NCBI RefSeq assembly: GCF_946885885.1
Contig: NZ_CAMPHN010000033.1
Location: 1-34,869 of the forward strand
DNA from: an uncultured Pseudomonas sp.
GTDB taxonomy: Bacteria; Pseudomonadota; Gammaproteobacteria; Pseudomonadales; Pseudomonadaceae
Direction of reading: 5' to 3'
DNA length: 34,869 nucleotides
Shown here in pieces: positions 8,301 through 15,554 of this stretch (position 1 is the first letter of the stretch; every line of letters begins with the position of its first letter). A program made the position numbers and the translations under genes. The notes beneath the pieces were generated by a model, which worked only from the letters and a program-made list of their open reading frames with translations, did not search any database and was not told the origin of the DNA.

Positions 8301-8871
8301 TTACCCGGTTATCTCGACCCACGCAGACAAGCTAGAAGAGCGCCGGCAGGATTACGGCAATAACCAGAAACCCGCCGACTACCTGGAAAGCTTCCACGAG
8401 TTCATCCACAAGCAACTCAACCAGTCCGCCGCCCTGGGCGTGGTGGTCAACCGCCCCAAGGATCTGACCCGCGAGCAGCTGCGCGAAGTACGCCTGCTGC
8501 TCGATCAGCACGGCTTCAGCGAAGCCAGCCTGAAAAGCGCCTGGCGCAACCAGACCAACCAGGAGATCGCCGCCAGCATCATCGGCTACATACGCCAAGC
8601 CGCCATCGGCGAAGCCCTGCTGCCCTTCGATCAGCGCGTGGCCAAGGCCATGCAGACCATCTACGTCCTGCTGCCCTGGACGCCCGTGCAACGCAAATGG
8701 CTGGAGCGCCTGGCCAAGCAACTGGTGCATGAAGTGGTCATCGACCCGCAGCAGGTCAACGATGCCTTCCGTAACGATGGCGGCCTCAAAGCCCTGGACC
8801 GCAACCTAGGCGGCAATCTGGACAAGGTATTGGAAGCCTTGAATGACAACCTGTGGCCGGCAGTGGGCTGA
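5395..8871 (+). CDS. hsdR: Type I restriction enzyme, R subunit
   Basis: A 1,158-residue restriction and translocation subunit. Domains in order: a DUF4145-like helical domain (about 15-125), a coiled coil (about 145-230), a PD-(D/E)xK nuclease with D304, E318 and K320 (VEAKRK), then a superfamily 2 helicase motor with Walker A ATGTGKT near 468-474, the DEAH box in IIVDEAHRG near 565-573 and motif VI with QMKGRATR near 816-823. The C-terminal region resembles the EcoEI R protein C-terminal domain, suggesting the type IB-like group. The subunit pumps DNA past the HsdM-HsdS complex and cuts it remote from the recognition site. AAGGA lies 6 nt before the ATG. The gene is intact and separated from hsdM by the ATPase-TOPRIM cassette. 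Confidence 0.95.
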   Translation: MAASSNFAFLQEHDPVFLKLASTAEQVFASDPNTTLIKLRQLGEALAQDLASRAGIEFDASTTQSDLLYKLGREIQLDQNIRHLFRTLRIEGNKATHEFHTQHREALDGLKIARDLCAWYHRAFGKSGSSFKPGPFAIPSDPSTPLRELQSQIDQLKTQLCESSQQLESNQQLAELHKREAEEYAVLAEQMDVESRTHKQLAAEHEAALKRLRSEHEQRIKALQLQLLTQPQATQQVMHCTMRATSGFDLSEDLTRILIDQQLIDAGWQADSLDLTYSKGARPEKGKNKAIAEWPTSSPKACADYVLFAGLTPIAIVEAKRKRINIADRIPQAERYARELNLSAEHQQPWLMAGQEQPWSDGQDGHFHVPFAFACNGRPFIKQLAEQSGTWFRDLRSPANTRRALQDFHTPNDLLDLLKRSQVDAEAKLKAEGFTYLKLRDYQEKAIQAVEQALANNQRDCLLAMATGTGKTRTIIGLMYRFLKAERFKRILFLVDRSALGQQAIDAFNDTTLEQNHTLAQIYDIKELGDMATEAETRIQVATVQAMVSRIFRSDNPPPVGEFDCIIVDEAHRGYTLDQEMTEGELAVRDHSQYLSQYRRVLDHFDACRIGLTATPAKHTSEIFGKPVYIYSYREAVADDWLVDHEPPIRYETQLSQHGIRFEKGESVSVINTHTGEIDVAELEDELTFNIESFNRRVITPAFDKVICDELAKELDPFGEEKTMIFCVNQAHAERVKNLLDAAFKEAYGEQYNETAVRIITGQSDKVEQLIRRYKNEPNPNIAITVDLLTTGIDVPKICNLVFMRRVRSRILYEQMKGRATRCCDEIGKTVFRIYDPVDLYASLEAVDTMKPLVKNPDISLEQLVSELTSGASHDAPGSQDDSSHAHDVLDQLSQRVMRILRKAQHKAESKPSLKQKLDELQDAWGVEPAKLHKHLHELGPQQAANFVRQHSQLINQLAAVSALLGSENYPVISTHADKLEERRQDYGNNQKPADYLESFHEFIHKQLNQSAALGVVVNRPKDLTREQLREVRLLLDQHGFSEASLKSAWRNQTNQEIAASIIGYIRQAAIGEALLPFDQRVAKAMQTIYVLLPWTPVQRKWLERLAKQLVHEVVIDPQQVNDAFRNDGGLKALDRNLGGNLDKVLEALNDNLWPAVG

Positions 8872-8908
8872 GCATGCTTGACAGCCGCTATACATGAGCG
8901 CTTAAACC

Positions 8909-8941
8909 GTCCTCAGTCCTAGGACAGAGGACAGAGGACAG
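8909..8941. repeat. 24-bp near-palindrome overlapping three 7-bp tandem repeats
   Basis: From 8909 to 8932 the left arm GTCCTCAGTCCT is followed without a spacer by AGGACAGAGGAC, its reverse complement with one mismatch. The right arm continues into three exact tandem copies of AGGACAG at 8921-8927, 8928-8934 and 8935-8941. It lies 37 bp after hsdR. It could form a hairpin in RNA (a weak terminator for hsdR, though no T-run follows) or be a protein-binding site. A consensus -35 box TTGACA at 8878-8883 lies just before it but has no convincing -10. Confidence 0.6.
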
Positions 8942-9004
8942 TTGCTAACCAAGGCCGCCACAAAGAGTGAAGCCCTACAGAGCTTTATCGAGCTGCATCT
9001 CCCA

Positions 9005-9054
9005 GCTAAGCCAACAGAGAGCCGCACCAGCAATTCAAGCTTGCTAAGCCAACA
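9005..9054 (+). repeat. 12-bp direct repeat upstream of the ATPase gene
   Basis: GCTAAGCCAACA occurs at 9005-9016 and again at 9043-9054, 38 bp apart. The second copy overlaps the candidate promoter of the ATPase-TOPRIM cassette. It may be a regulator site or a short duplication. Confidence 0.5.
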
Positions 9055-9083
9055 CTAAAGCGCAAGAATCTACAAAATTTTGT
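9041..9083 (+). promoter_or_regulatory. Candidate promoter and palindromic operator of the rloA/rloB-like cassette
   Basis: TTGCTA (9041-9046) and AAGAAT (9064-9069) are spaced by 17 bp and each match 4 of 6 sigma-70 consensus bases. Just after lies the perfect 12-bp palindrome ACAAAATTTTGT (9072-9083), covering the expected transcription start and 15 bp before the ATG. This suggests that the cassette has its own, possibly repressed, promoter. Inferred by eye only. Confidence 0.4.
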
Positions 9084-9098
9084 TTGAACAGTGAAAAT

Positions 9099-10283
9099 AT
9101 GATCAGCTCTTTGCGCTTCTCCAATTTCTACAGTTTCGCGGAGGAAACTCGGCTCGATTTTTCCGTAGGCAAAAAACCCACGCCGTCCGGTTTCGATATC
9201 AACCTGCCCGAAACCCGCCTGAACAAGGTCATCGCCGTGGTAGGCGCCAACGGTTCGGGGAAAACCCAGCTGATCAAGCCCCTGGCCTTCCTCAGCTGGT
9301 TTATCTGCGACTCTTTTCTGCAAGGCGACCCCGACCAGAACATCGAATATCAGCCCCACCGCCTGCACGCGGGGCAAGACACCCACCTTGAGATCGACTT
9401 CTATCTGCAAGGCATCGAACACCGCTATCAATTGGTGCTCAATGCCGGCAACGTTGTCAGCGAGGTGCTGCTCAACCGCACCAGCACCCAGTTCAGCTAC
9501 CTGTTCCGCCGTGAGCGCAGCGCCGAGGGCTTCACTTTCAAACATAAAGGCTTCCCCTTTCCCAAGGCTCAAGCACAAAGCCTGCGCGCCAACTGTTCGC
9601 TATTGGCGGCGGCGCACAGCTACGACATCAAGGAAGCCCGCCCTTTTATTGAGTTCTTCCGGCGCATTATCAGCAATGTCGCCAGCCATGGCCGTCATCA
9701 CTTCCAACGCGGCGCGCTGGTCAGTGCGGCCGAGCTCTACGAGGAATCACCGGCGATCAAGTCGCGTATGGTTGAAGCCATGCGCGAGTTTGATCTGGGC
9801 TTGTCCGACGTAGTCATTCGGCCACTGGAAGTGCCAACTGCAGATGGCAAGGACAGTACGATGTACATGCCCTTTGGCTTGCACCAGAGCCAAGATGGCA
9901 AAGTCTTTGAACTGAGCCTCTTCGAGGAGTCCAGTGGCACCCAGTCGGCCTTCGTCCTGCTTGAGCGCTTGCTGGCCACCCTGGAGCAAGGCGGCATGGC
10001 GGTCATCGACGAAATCGACAACGACCTGCACCCACACCTGATGCCCAGGATTCTCGACTGGTTCCGCTTCGAGCACAGCAATCCACACCAGGCGCAATTG
10101 ATCTTCACCTGCCACACCCCGGAAGTGCTCAACCGCCTGCAAAAACATCAGGTGTACCTGTGCGAGAAACAAGACCAATGTTCAACGGCCTGGCGCCTGG
10201 ATGAAGTCGTCGGTCTGCGTGCCGATGACAACCTCTACGCCAAGTACATGGCCGGCGCACTGGGCGCGGTGCCCGATCTATGA
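9099..10283 (+). CDS. RloA-like AAA ATPase (AbiL/RloA-type defence ATPase)
   Basis: A 394-residue ABC/SMC-like ATPase of the AAA_15/RloA kind. It opens with the family's ISSLRFSNFYSFAEET strand. Walker A GANGSGKT is at 49-56, an ABC-signature-like SSGTQS is near 285-290, Walker B runs VIDEID with D304 and E305 followed by NDLHPHL, and the switch histidine is in FTCHTPEV near 336-343. Unlike OLD nucleases it has no C-terminal TOPRIM domain; that activity is supplied by the next gene, whose ATG overlaps this stop. Such pairs lie between hsdR and hsdM in some Campylobacter type I loci (R-linked ORFs) and resemble lactococcal AbiL. The start at 9099 is the first ATG; its ribosome site is weak, and a TTG at 9084 is the alternative. 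The phage-defence role is inferred from family and context. Confidence 0.88.
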   Translation: MISSLRFSNFYSFAEETRLDFSVGKKPTPSGFDINLPETRLNKVIAVVGANGSGKTQLIKPLAFLSWFICDSFLQGDPDQNIEYQPHRLHAGQDTHLEIDFYLQGIEHRYQLVLNAGNVVSEVLLNRTSTQFSYLFRRERSAEGFTFKHKGFPFPKAQAQSLRANCSLLAAAHSYDIKEARPFIEFFRRIISNVASHGRHHFQRGALVSAAELYEESPAIKSRMVEAMREFDLGLSDVVIRPLEVPTADGKDSTMYMPFGLHQSQDGKVFELSLFEESSGTQSAFVLLERLLATLEQGGMAVIDEIDNDLHPHLMPRILDWFRFEHSNPHQAQLIFTCHTPEVLNRLQKHQVYLCEKQDQCSTAWRLDEVVGLRADDNLYAKYMAGALGAVPDL

Positions 10284-10819
10284 GTCACCCACGCAAGCGT
10301 CAGCGCGCCCTGCTCCACAGCACCCTGCTGGTGGTGGGTGAAGGAGCCGACGACCGTGCCTTTATCAGCCACATGAAACAGCTGTTCTGCCCACGCGGCA
10401 GTGGCCAGAGCGTTAAAGTCGAATCAGGCGACGGCGGCTCGGCCGGCAATATCATTACCAATGCCATCCGCAGTTTCCGCGACAGTGGCTATGATCGTCG
10501 CCTACTGCTGCTCGACGCCGACCTGCCGCCTACACCTCAGGAGCGCAAACGGGCCGAGCAAGCTGGCTATGCAATTATCCTGTGGGCACCACAGAGCCTG
10601 GAAGGCGCGTTACTCGATGCCCTGGGTGAAGCCGTCCAACCTCACGAAACCAGCCAGCAACTCAAACAACGCCTGCACCCCAGGTTAGCGGCCAAGCACA
10701 CCGAGGCCGCTGCTTACGCCGCCCTGTTCACCCGCGAGCTGTTGGCCAGCACGCACAACCGGCCCATTTCTCAACTACGCCGCGCCCTGCTCAATCAGCC
10801 CGCCTTAACCAACGAGTAA
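10280..10819 (+). CDS. RloB-like TOPRIM protein (putative nuclease partner)
   Basis: A 179-residue protein with a compact TOPRIM-like fold. The conserved glutamate is E21 in VVGEGADD, and the metal-binding DxD is D79 and D81 in LLLLDADLP. A later SLEGALLDAL segment matches the position where RloB-family proteins carry their conserved acidic or aromatic patch. Family members (RloB, AbiLii) are thought to be effector nucleases controlled by a partner ATPase. The ATG overlaps the ATPase stop as ATGA, and hsdM begins 3 bp after its stop, so ATPase, TOPRIM, hsdM and hsdS should share one transcript. I see no helix-turn-helix or membrane segment. Identification rests on motif pattern and position; PARIS AriB is a less likely alternative. 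Confidence 0.8.
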   Translation: MSHPRKRQRALLHSTLLVVGEGADDRAFISHMKQLFCPRGSGQSVKVESGDGGSAGNIITNAIRSFRDSGYDRRLLLLDADLPPTPQERKRAEQAGYAIILWAPQSLEGALLDALGEAVQPHETSQQLKQRLHPRLAAKHTEAAAYAALFTRELLASTHNRPISQLRRALLNQPALTNE

Positions 10820-10822
10820 CCC

Positions 10823-12391
10823 ATGACCAACTCCGACATCGTCCAGAAGCTCTGGAACCTCTGCGACGTGCTGCGCGACGACGGCATCAACTACAGCGAC
10901 TACGTCACCGAGCTGGTGCTACTGCTGTTTATCAAAATGGAATTCGAGCAGGTACAGAACAACGCCAGCTTCGCCCACAAGCTGCCGGCCGGTGCGCGCT
11001 GGCCGGACCTGGCGGGTAAATCCGGCCTCAACCTGCTCGACCACTACCGGCAGATGCTGCTGGACCTGGGCAAGAACAGCGACCCGCTGATCGCCGCCAT
11101 TTACGCCGACGCCCAGACCCGCCTGAAAGAGCCGCGCCACCTGGAGCAGTTGATCAAGAGCCTGGACGGCATCGACTGGTTCAGCGCCCGCCAGGATGGT
11201 CTCGGCGATCTGTACGAAGGCTTGCTGGAAAAGAACGCCAGTGAAACCAAATCCGGGGCCGGCCAGTACTTCACCCCTCGCCCGCTGATCGACAGCATCA
11301 TCAACTGCATCAAGCCGCAGCCCGGTGAAACCATCCAGGATCCGGCCGCCGGCACCGCCGGCTTCCTGATCGCCGCCGACGCCTATATCAAACGCCAGAC
11401 CGATGATCACTACGACCTCGACGCCAAGGCCCAGGCCTTCCAGCGTAACCGCGCCTTTGTCGGCATCGAACTGGTGCCAGGCACCCGCCGCCTGGCCCTG
11501 ATGAACACCCTGCTGCACGGCATGGAAGGCGACGAAGAAGGCGTGGTGCACCTGGGCAACGCCCTCGGCCAAACCGGCGCCAACCTGCCTAGGGTCGACG
11601 TGATCCTGTCCAACCCGCCGTTCGGCACCGCCAAAGGCGGCGGCGGCCCGACCCGTGACGACCTCACCTACAAAACCAGCAACAAGCAGCTGGCCTTTCT
11701 CCAGCATATCTACCGCGGCCTGAAACCCGGCGGCCGCGCCGCCGTGGTGCTGCCCGACAACGTACTGTTCGAGGCCGGCGTCGGCACCGAAGTACGCCGC
11801 GACCTGCTGGACAAATGCAACCTGCACACCATCCTGCGCCTACCCACCGGCATTTTTTATGCGCAGGGCGTCAAGACCAACGTGCTGTTCTTCCAGAAAG
11901 GCACTACCGACAACCCGCGCCAGGAACAAGGCTGTACCCAGCGCATATGGGTCTACGACCTGCGCAGCAATATGCCCAGCTTCGGCAAACGCACGCCCTT
12001 TGGCGTTGCGCACCTCAAACCCTTTGAGGAGGCCTACGGGGATGATCCCAACGGCAATAGCCCCCGCGCCGAGAATGTCGAAGGCATCGGCGAACTCAGC
12101 CGCTTTCGCGTGTTTACCCGCGACTTCATCCGTGAACGTGGCGATTCGCTGGATATCAGCTGGCTCAAGGATGCCGACAGCCTGGACGCCGCCGACCTGC
12201 CCGCCCCGGAAGTGCTGGCCGGTGAGGCTATGGCCGAGTTGACCGAAGCCCTGCATGAGTTGGAAGAATTGATGAAGGCGCTGGGCGCGGGGGATGAGGT
12301 GGCGGCGCAGAAACAGTTGATGGCAGAGGTGATGGGATTTGAGCAGCCGCCAGCTGTAAGCGACAAGCTGCAAGAAGGGGAGCGGGGATGA
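10823..12391 (+). CDS. hsdM: Type I DNA methyltransferase, M subunit
   Basis: A 522-residue N6-adenine methyltransferase that modifies host sites and forms the M2S core of the restriction complex. An HsdM N-terminal helical domain (about 1-140) is followed by the catalytic domain: the FTPRPLID segment near 152-159, the SAM-binding DPAAGTAGF beginning near 173, and the catalytic NPPF at 264-267. The C-terminus is a helical region with EALHELEELMKALGAG. All motifs are intact. It starts 3 bp after the TOPRIM gene and its stop overlaps the hsdS start (ATGA), implying translational coupling. Confidence 0.96.
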   Translation: MTNSDIVQKLWNLCDVLRDDGINYSDYVTELVLLLFIKMEFEQVQNNASFAHKLPAGARWPDLAGKSGLNLLDHYRQMLLDLGKNSDPLIAAIYADAQTRLKEPRHLEQLIKSLDGIDWFSARQDGLGDLYEGLLEKNASETKSGAGQYFTPRPLIDSIINCIKPQPGETIQDPAAGTAGFLIAADAYIKRQTDDHYDLDAKAQAFQRNRAFVGIELVPGTRRLALMNTLLHGMEGDEEGVVHLGNALGQTGANLPRVDVILSNPPFGTAKGGGGPTRDDLTYKTSNKQLAFLQHIYRGLKPGGRAAVVLPDNVLFEAGVGTEVRRDLLDKCNLHTILRLPTGIFYAQGVKTNVLFFQKGTTDNPRQEQGCTQRIWVYDLRSNMPSFGKRTPFGVAHLKPFEEAYGDDPNGNSPRAENVEGIGELSRFRVFTRDFIRERGDSLDISWLKDADSLDAADLPAPEVLAGEAMAELTEALHELEELMKALGAGDEVAAQKQLMAEVMGFEQPPAVSDKLQEGERG

Positions 12392-13728
12392 GTGGGTTGC
12401 CGAGTGGATGGGCACTTGCGGCCTTAAGTGATCTTTGCAAACAACCAGAGCAACGCGTGCCCCATGCCGACGAGATGTTCACCTACATCGATATCGCCAG
12501 CGTTGACCGTGATTTAAAAATTGTGTCGGCACCGCAGCGTTTACTTGGAGCGGACGCGCCAAGCCGAGCACGAAAGCTTGTTGAAAGCGGCGATGTCATT
12601 GTTTCAATGACACGACCCAACTTGAATGCTGTTGCATTAATTGGCAAGCAATACAACGACTGCATCGCTTCGACTGGCTTCGACGTATTGAAACCCATTG
12701 AAGTAGAACCGCGCTGGATTTTTTCTGCTGTGAAATCGGCTCGCTTTGTCGATGCAATGTGCGAAAAGGTTCAGGGGGCGCTCTATCCAGCGGTCAAGTC
12801 AGCAGATATTCGCGAACATGAAATCCCGCTGCCGCCACTCGCCGAACAAACCCGCATCGCCGAAAAACTCGATGAACTGCTGGCCCAGGTCGACGCTCTT
12901 AAAGCCCGCATCGACGCCATCCCCGCCCTGCTCAAACGCTTCCGCCAATCCGTCCTCGCCGCAGCGGTTTCCGGGCGGTTGACGGAGGGATGGGGGGATC
13001 ACTCTACCGCTGTAAGCCAAGCCAGCAAGGCACCGCTTGGAGAGTTGATTACGGAAATGCGGAATGGACTTTCCGCTAAGCCAAATGAGGATGGAAAAGG
13101 TCTGCCGATCCTCCGTATCAGCTCTGTTCGGGCCGGTTCAGTAGACCAGACTGATATTCGCTTCCTTGAATGCGGTGAAGCCGACAAGGAACGTTACTCA
13201 CTGAAAGACGGTGACCTTCTATTCACGCGCTACAACGGAAGTCTTGAACTGGTCGGGGTTTGCGGCCTACTTAGGCAGTTATCACATGCCACTCTTGTGT
13301 ATCCAGACAAACTAATTCGTGTGCGCTGCAATACGGACATTGTGCTTCCAGATTACTTAGAAATATTTTTCTCGGAGCTTTCCACGCGCCAGCTGGTTAT
13401 GGACCTTGTGAAATCAACGTCAGGACAAAAGGGGATTTCCGGGCAAGACCTCAAAGAGATTGTTGTAACTTACCCCGACCTTACTGAACAAACCGAGATC
13501 GTCCGCCGCGTCGAACAACTTTTCGCCTTCGCCGACCAACTCGAAGCCAAAGTCGCCTCGGCCAAAAGCCGTATCGACCACCTGACCCAAAGCATCCTGG
13601 CCAAGGCATTCCGTGGCGAACTGGTGTCGCAAGACCCCAACGACGAACCGGCCAGCGTGCTGCTGGAACGCATCAAAGCCCAACGCGCCGCCGCGCCCAA
13701 GGCCAAGCGCGGTAGAAAAAGCGCATAA
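12388..13728 (+). CDS. hsdS: Type I restriction specificity subunit
   Basis: A 446-residue specificity subunit that selects the bipartite DNA target. Two target recognition domains (about 1-145 and 205-365) are each followed by a conserved helical spacer. The first spacer begins LPPLAEQTRIAEKLDELLAQ and the second PDLTEQTEIVRRVEQLFAFA, the usual half-repeat layout. Both recognition domains are visibly richer in A and T than the spacers and than hsdM, consistent with domain swapping. The C-terminal tail is basic (KAKRGRKSA). No truncation or frameshift is seen. Confidence 0.93.
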   Translation: MSGLPSGWALAALSDLCKQPEQRVPHADEMFTYIDIASVDRDLKIVSAPQRLLGADAPSRARKLVESGDVIVSMTRPNLNAVALIGKQYNDCIASTGFDVLKPIEVEPRWIFSAVKSARFVDAMCEKVQGALYPAVKSADIREHEIPLPPLAEQTRIAEKLDELLAQVDALKARIDAIPALLKRFRQSVLAAAVSGRLTEGWGDHSTAVSQASKAPLGELITEMRNGLSAKPNEDGKGLPILRISSVRAGSVDQTDIRFLECGEADKERYSLKDGDLLFTRYNGSLELVGVCGLLRQLSHATLVYPDKLIRVRCNTDIVLPDYLEIFFSELSTRQLVMDLVKSTSGQKGISGQDLKEIVVTYPDLTEQTEIVRRVEQLFAFADQLEAKVASAKSRIDHLTQSILAKAFRGELVSQDPNDEPASVLLERIKAQRAAAPKAKRGRKSA

Positions 13729-13816
13729 CCCCTTTACCCCAACAAGAAATGCAACCCATCAGGGCGCAGAAGACGCCCGTTTAACGCCAACACCCCAACC
13801 AACTGGAAACTAAAAA

Positions 13817-14560
13817 GTGAATATGGAAGCCACTGCTAAAAGCACCCCTGCAAAATTACTGGCCTGGATGACAGGTGCGTTATCAAGCGTGATAGGCATT
13901 TGCTGGGCAATCGTGACCTATGTCTTCCCGGACCCGACAATTTTCGGGCTGGGTGTCGTGAACTGGAAAAACTTTCTGTCTTTCTTCGCGGCCTTCGTTT
14001 TTATGATGGCCATGATGATTGCGATGTTTGCCTGGCGGCTGCCGACCATCCCGCGCCGGATGGTCAACTTCATTTTGGCGGCAGGTCTTTCAGCAGGCTT
14101 TTTTGTGATCGGAATGGAGTACGCCAAGCCCTCCTTCGAGTTTGCCAAGGCACAGGATCGGGTCGTTGAAAATGACAGCCCAACACTCTTTGGCAAGCGC
14201 ATGGAGATGGTCGATAACGTGCGCATCACCTTGGTCAACTGCAACTTTATTGCGCAAACCCCATCCTGTGTATTGGAGTTCAATAGCACCAACAAGGACC
14301 GTGAGGTTCAAGTACGCAGCTCAAGTGCAGTTTTCGAGCCCGATGGCAACAACCTGCGCCTGGACAAAACCTTGGTCGGCAACGAAGAACTGAAATACGG
14401 CTCTATCGAGTTGGTCCGCAACCTCAACACCAAGGTCACCTTAATCTTCAAGCAAACACGCAATGATCTGAGCACCATTCCTTCGGTCAAACTGGTGCTC
14501 AATGGCCTGGATAACTATGAGCGTGTCATCAAATTCAATGAAGTAAGCGCCGCACATTGA
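13817..14560 (+). CDS. Unrecognised three-helix membrane protein with exported C-terminal domain
   Basis: I do not recognise this 247-residue protein. Three hydrophobic helices lie at about 15-37, 52-73 and 82-103. The loop between helices 2 and 3 is strongly positive (RLPTIPRR) and should be cytoplasmic, which puts the roughly 145-residue C-terminal domain in the periplasm. That domain looks beta-rich and has two cysteines in LVNCNFIAQTPSC that could form a disulfide. It follows hsdS on the same strand after 88 bp and may belong to the defence island, but nothing in its sequence proves that. The GTG at 13817 has GGAAA upstream; the ATG at 13823 is an alternative start. Confidence 0.75.
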   Translation: MNMEATAKSTPAKLLAWMTGALSSVIGICWAIVTYVFPDPTIFGLGVVNWKNFLSFFAAFVFMMAMMIAMFAWRLPTIPRRMVNFILAAGLSAGFFVIGMEYAKPSFEFAKAQDRVVENDSPTLFGKRMEMVDNVRITLVNCNFIAQTPSCVLEFNSTNKDREVQVRSSSAVFEPDGNNLRLDKTLVGNEELKYGSIELVRNLNTKVTLIFKQTRNDLSTIPSVKLVLNGLDNYERVIKFNEVSAAH

Positions 14561-14595
14561 ACCCTCGGCTGACTGGCAACACGCTCGGCATTTAG

Positions 14596-14621
14596 GTATT
14601 CCCTCGTGAGGCGAGGGATAC
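14596..14621. terminator. Stem-loop after the membrane protein
   Basis: Ten base pairs with one bulged T: GTAT(T)CCCTCG at 14596-14606 pairs with CGAGGGATAC at 14612-14621 around the loop TGAGG. It lies 36 bp after the stop codon. No T-run follows, so it is either a weak terminator or an mRNA-stabilising structure. Confidence 0.5.
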
Positions 14622-15008
14622 TGCCCAGCAGCAAATCGTTGCACTGCAATTCCCCGCTTGTCCCCGCCCTGCCCTTTATGGCCGTAAACCGCTACAATCG
14701 CGCCCCTTTCGCGCCCATGCGCCCGCTTAACTGGACCAAGATTCGTGATCTCCACCGCCAACATCACCATGCGATAGTGAGCGAGTTCAGGCGTGCGCAC
14801 CTGAGCAGGAAATCCGGGGCTCCCAGCCACTTTCGTACTCACAGAAACTCAGCAAAACGCACCGACTGGTATCAAAATTGGTATCAACCCGTTGTATTCA
14901 CTCCCACACCAAAAATAGTGACCTCCCCCTCAGTTCTGCATATCGCGCTGGGTTTCCACGATAAGGCGAAGGTAGTATCCGCCTTCTGCGTATCCAAGGA
15001 GCGTCACC
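14622..15008. other. Non-coding junction between the restriction island and the PAAR trio
   Basis: No convincing gene on either strand; the open frames here have no homology that I recognise. The stretch contains the closely spaced direct repeat TGGTATCAA (14867-14875 and 14879-14887, 12-bp period), followed by TTCACTCCCAC at 14897-14907. On the other strand the latter reads GTGGGAGTGAA and resembles the end of guaA, a known integration target. An inverted AAGGCG/CGCCTT pair lies around 14963-14986. This may be an old integration scar. Confidence 0.35.
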
Positions 15009-15554
15009 ATGAGCGGAAAACCGGCGGCTCGCCAAACTGACCCCACCTCCTGTCCTCTGCCAAGTCATGGCATCAACCCCATTGCCATCGGCTCGCCCAA
15101 CGTGTTGTTCGACAATCTGCCAGCCGCGCGCGAGACTGACACGAGCGCTTGTGGAAGCCCCCTAGTTTCGGGGTTGTCCTCCACCGTAATCATCAACGGC
15201 TTGCACGCCGCAACTGTGGGCAGCAGCGGCTCTCATGGGAATACGGTCATCATGGGGTCTGGCACCGTGATCATCGGTGACAGCCACACCCCCACCACAT
15301 TCACTGCGCCAGCTCCGCTCCAATTTCAGAAAACCTTCGCCCAAGTATTCAACATTACCGATAGTGAAACCGGTAGTCCGCTCGCCTATCGGGAGTTCAT
15401 TGCAGTGGTGGATGGACGTGAAACGTTTGGAGTGACAGATGCCAGCGGCCTGGCCCATATACAGGCTCCATCGGCAGACTCTGTCATTTCATTGCACGTC
15501 CTGTTCAAGTCCCCGGCGCGCACGCTCACCGAGTTGTCGGAGGGCAACCAATGA
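15009..15554 (+). CDS. PAAR-domain protein, type VI secretion spike tip
   Basis: A 181-residue protein whose first ~95 residues form a PAAR domain, the cone that caps the VgrG spike of the type VI secretion system. PAAR appears at residues 5-8 (KPAARQTD) and again near 38 (LPAARETD), and the region is rich in the Gly, Ser and Thr turns of this fold. Residues ~100-175 add a small beta-sandwich-like extension with a DSETGSPLAYREFIA strand, similar to the Ig/transthyretin-like extensions seen in cargo-carrying PAAR proteins. AAGGAG lies 7 nt before the ATG. Its stop overlaps the start of the amidase gene, so this protein very probably carries or recruits that toxin. No VgrG or Eag chaperone gene is nearby. 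Confidence 0.87.
   Translation: MSGKPAARQTDPTSCPLPSHGINPIAIGSPNVLFDNLPAARETDTSACGSPLVSGLSSTVIINGLHAATVGSSGSHGNTVIMGSGTVIIGDSHTPTTFTAPAPLQFQKTFAQVFNITDSETGSPLAYREFIAVVDGRETFGVTDASGLAHIQAPSADSVISLHVLFKSPARTLTELSEGNQ

Noticed and set aside
6976..8322. A 448-residue minus-strand frame inside hsdR
   Set aside because: hsdR has intact motifs along this whole stretch; the antisense frame is Val/Ala/Gly/Asp-rich without motifs.
8921..8941. Three tandem 7-bp repeats considered as a CRISPR or microsatellite
   Set aside because: The units are far too short, there are no spacers, and they are better explained as an extension of the palindrome.
10919..11827. A 302-residue minus-strand frame inside hsdM
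   Set aside because: Shadow of hsdM, whose catalytic motifs lie in the same bases.
14441..14842. A 133-residue minus-strand frame overlapping the end of the membrane protein
   Set aside because: It covers the stem-loop and the 3' end of a better-supported gene, and has no recognisable domain or ribosome site.
14606..15040. A 144-residue plus-strand frame in the gap before the PAAR gene
   Set aside because: It runs through a stem-loop and short repeats, lacks codon bias, and overlaps the well-supported PAAR start with its AAGGAG site.
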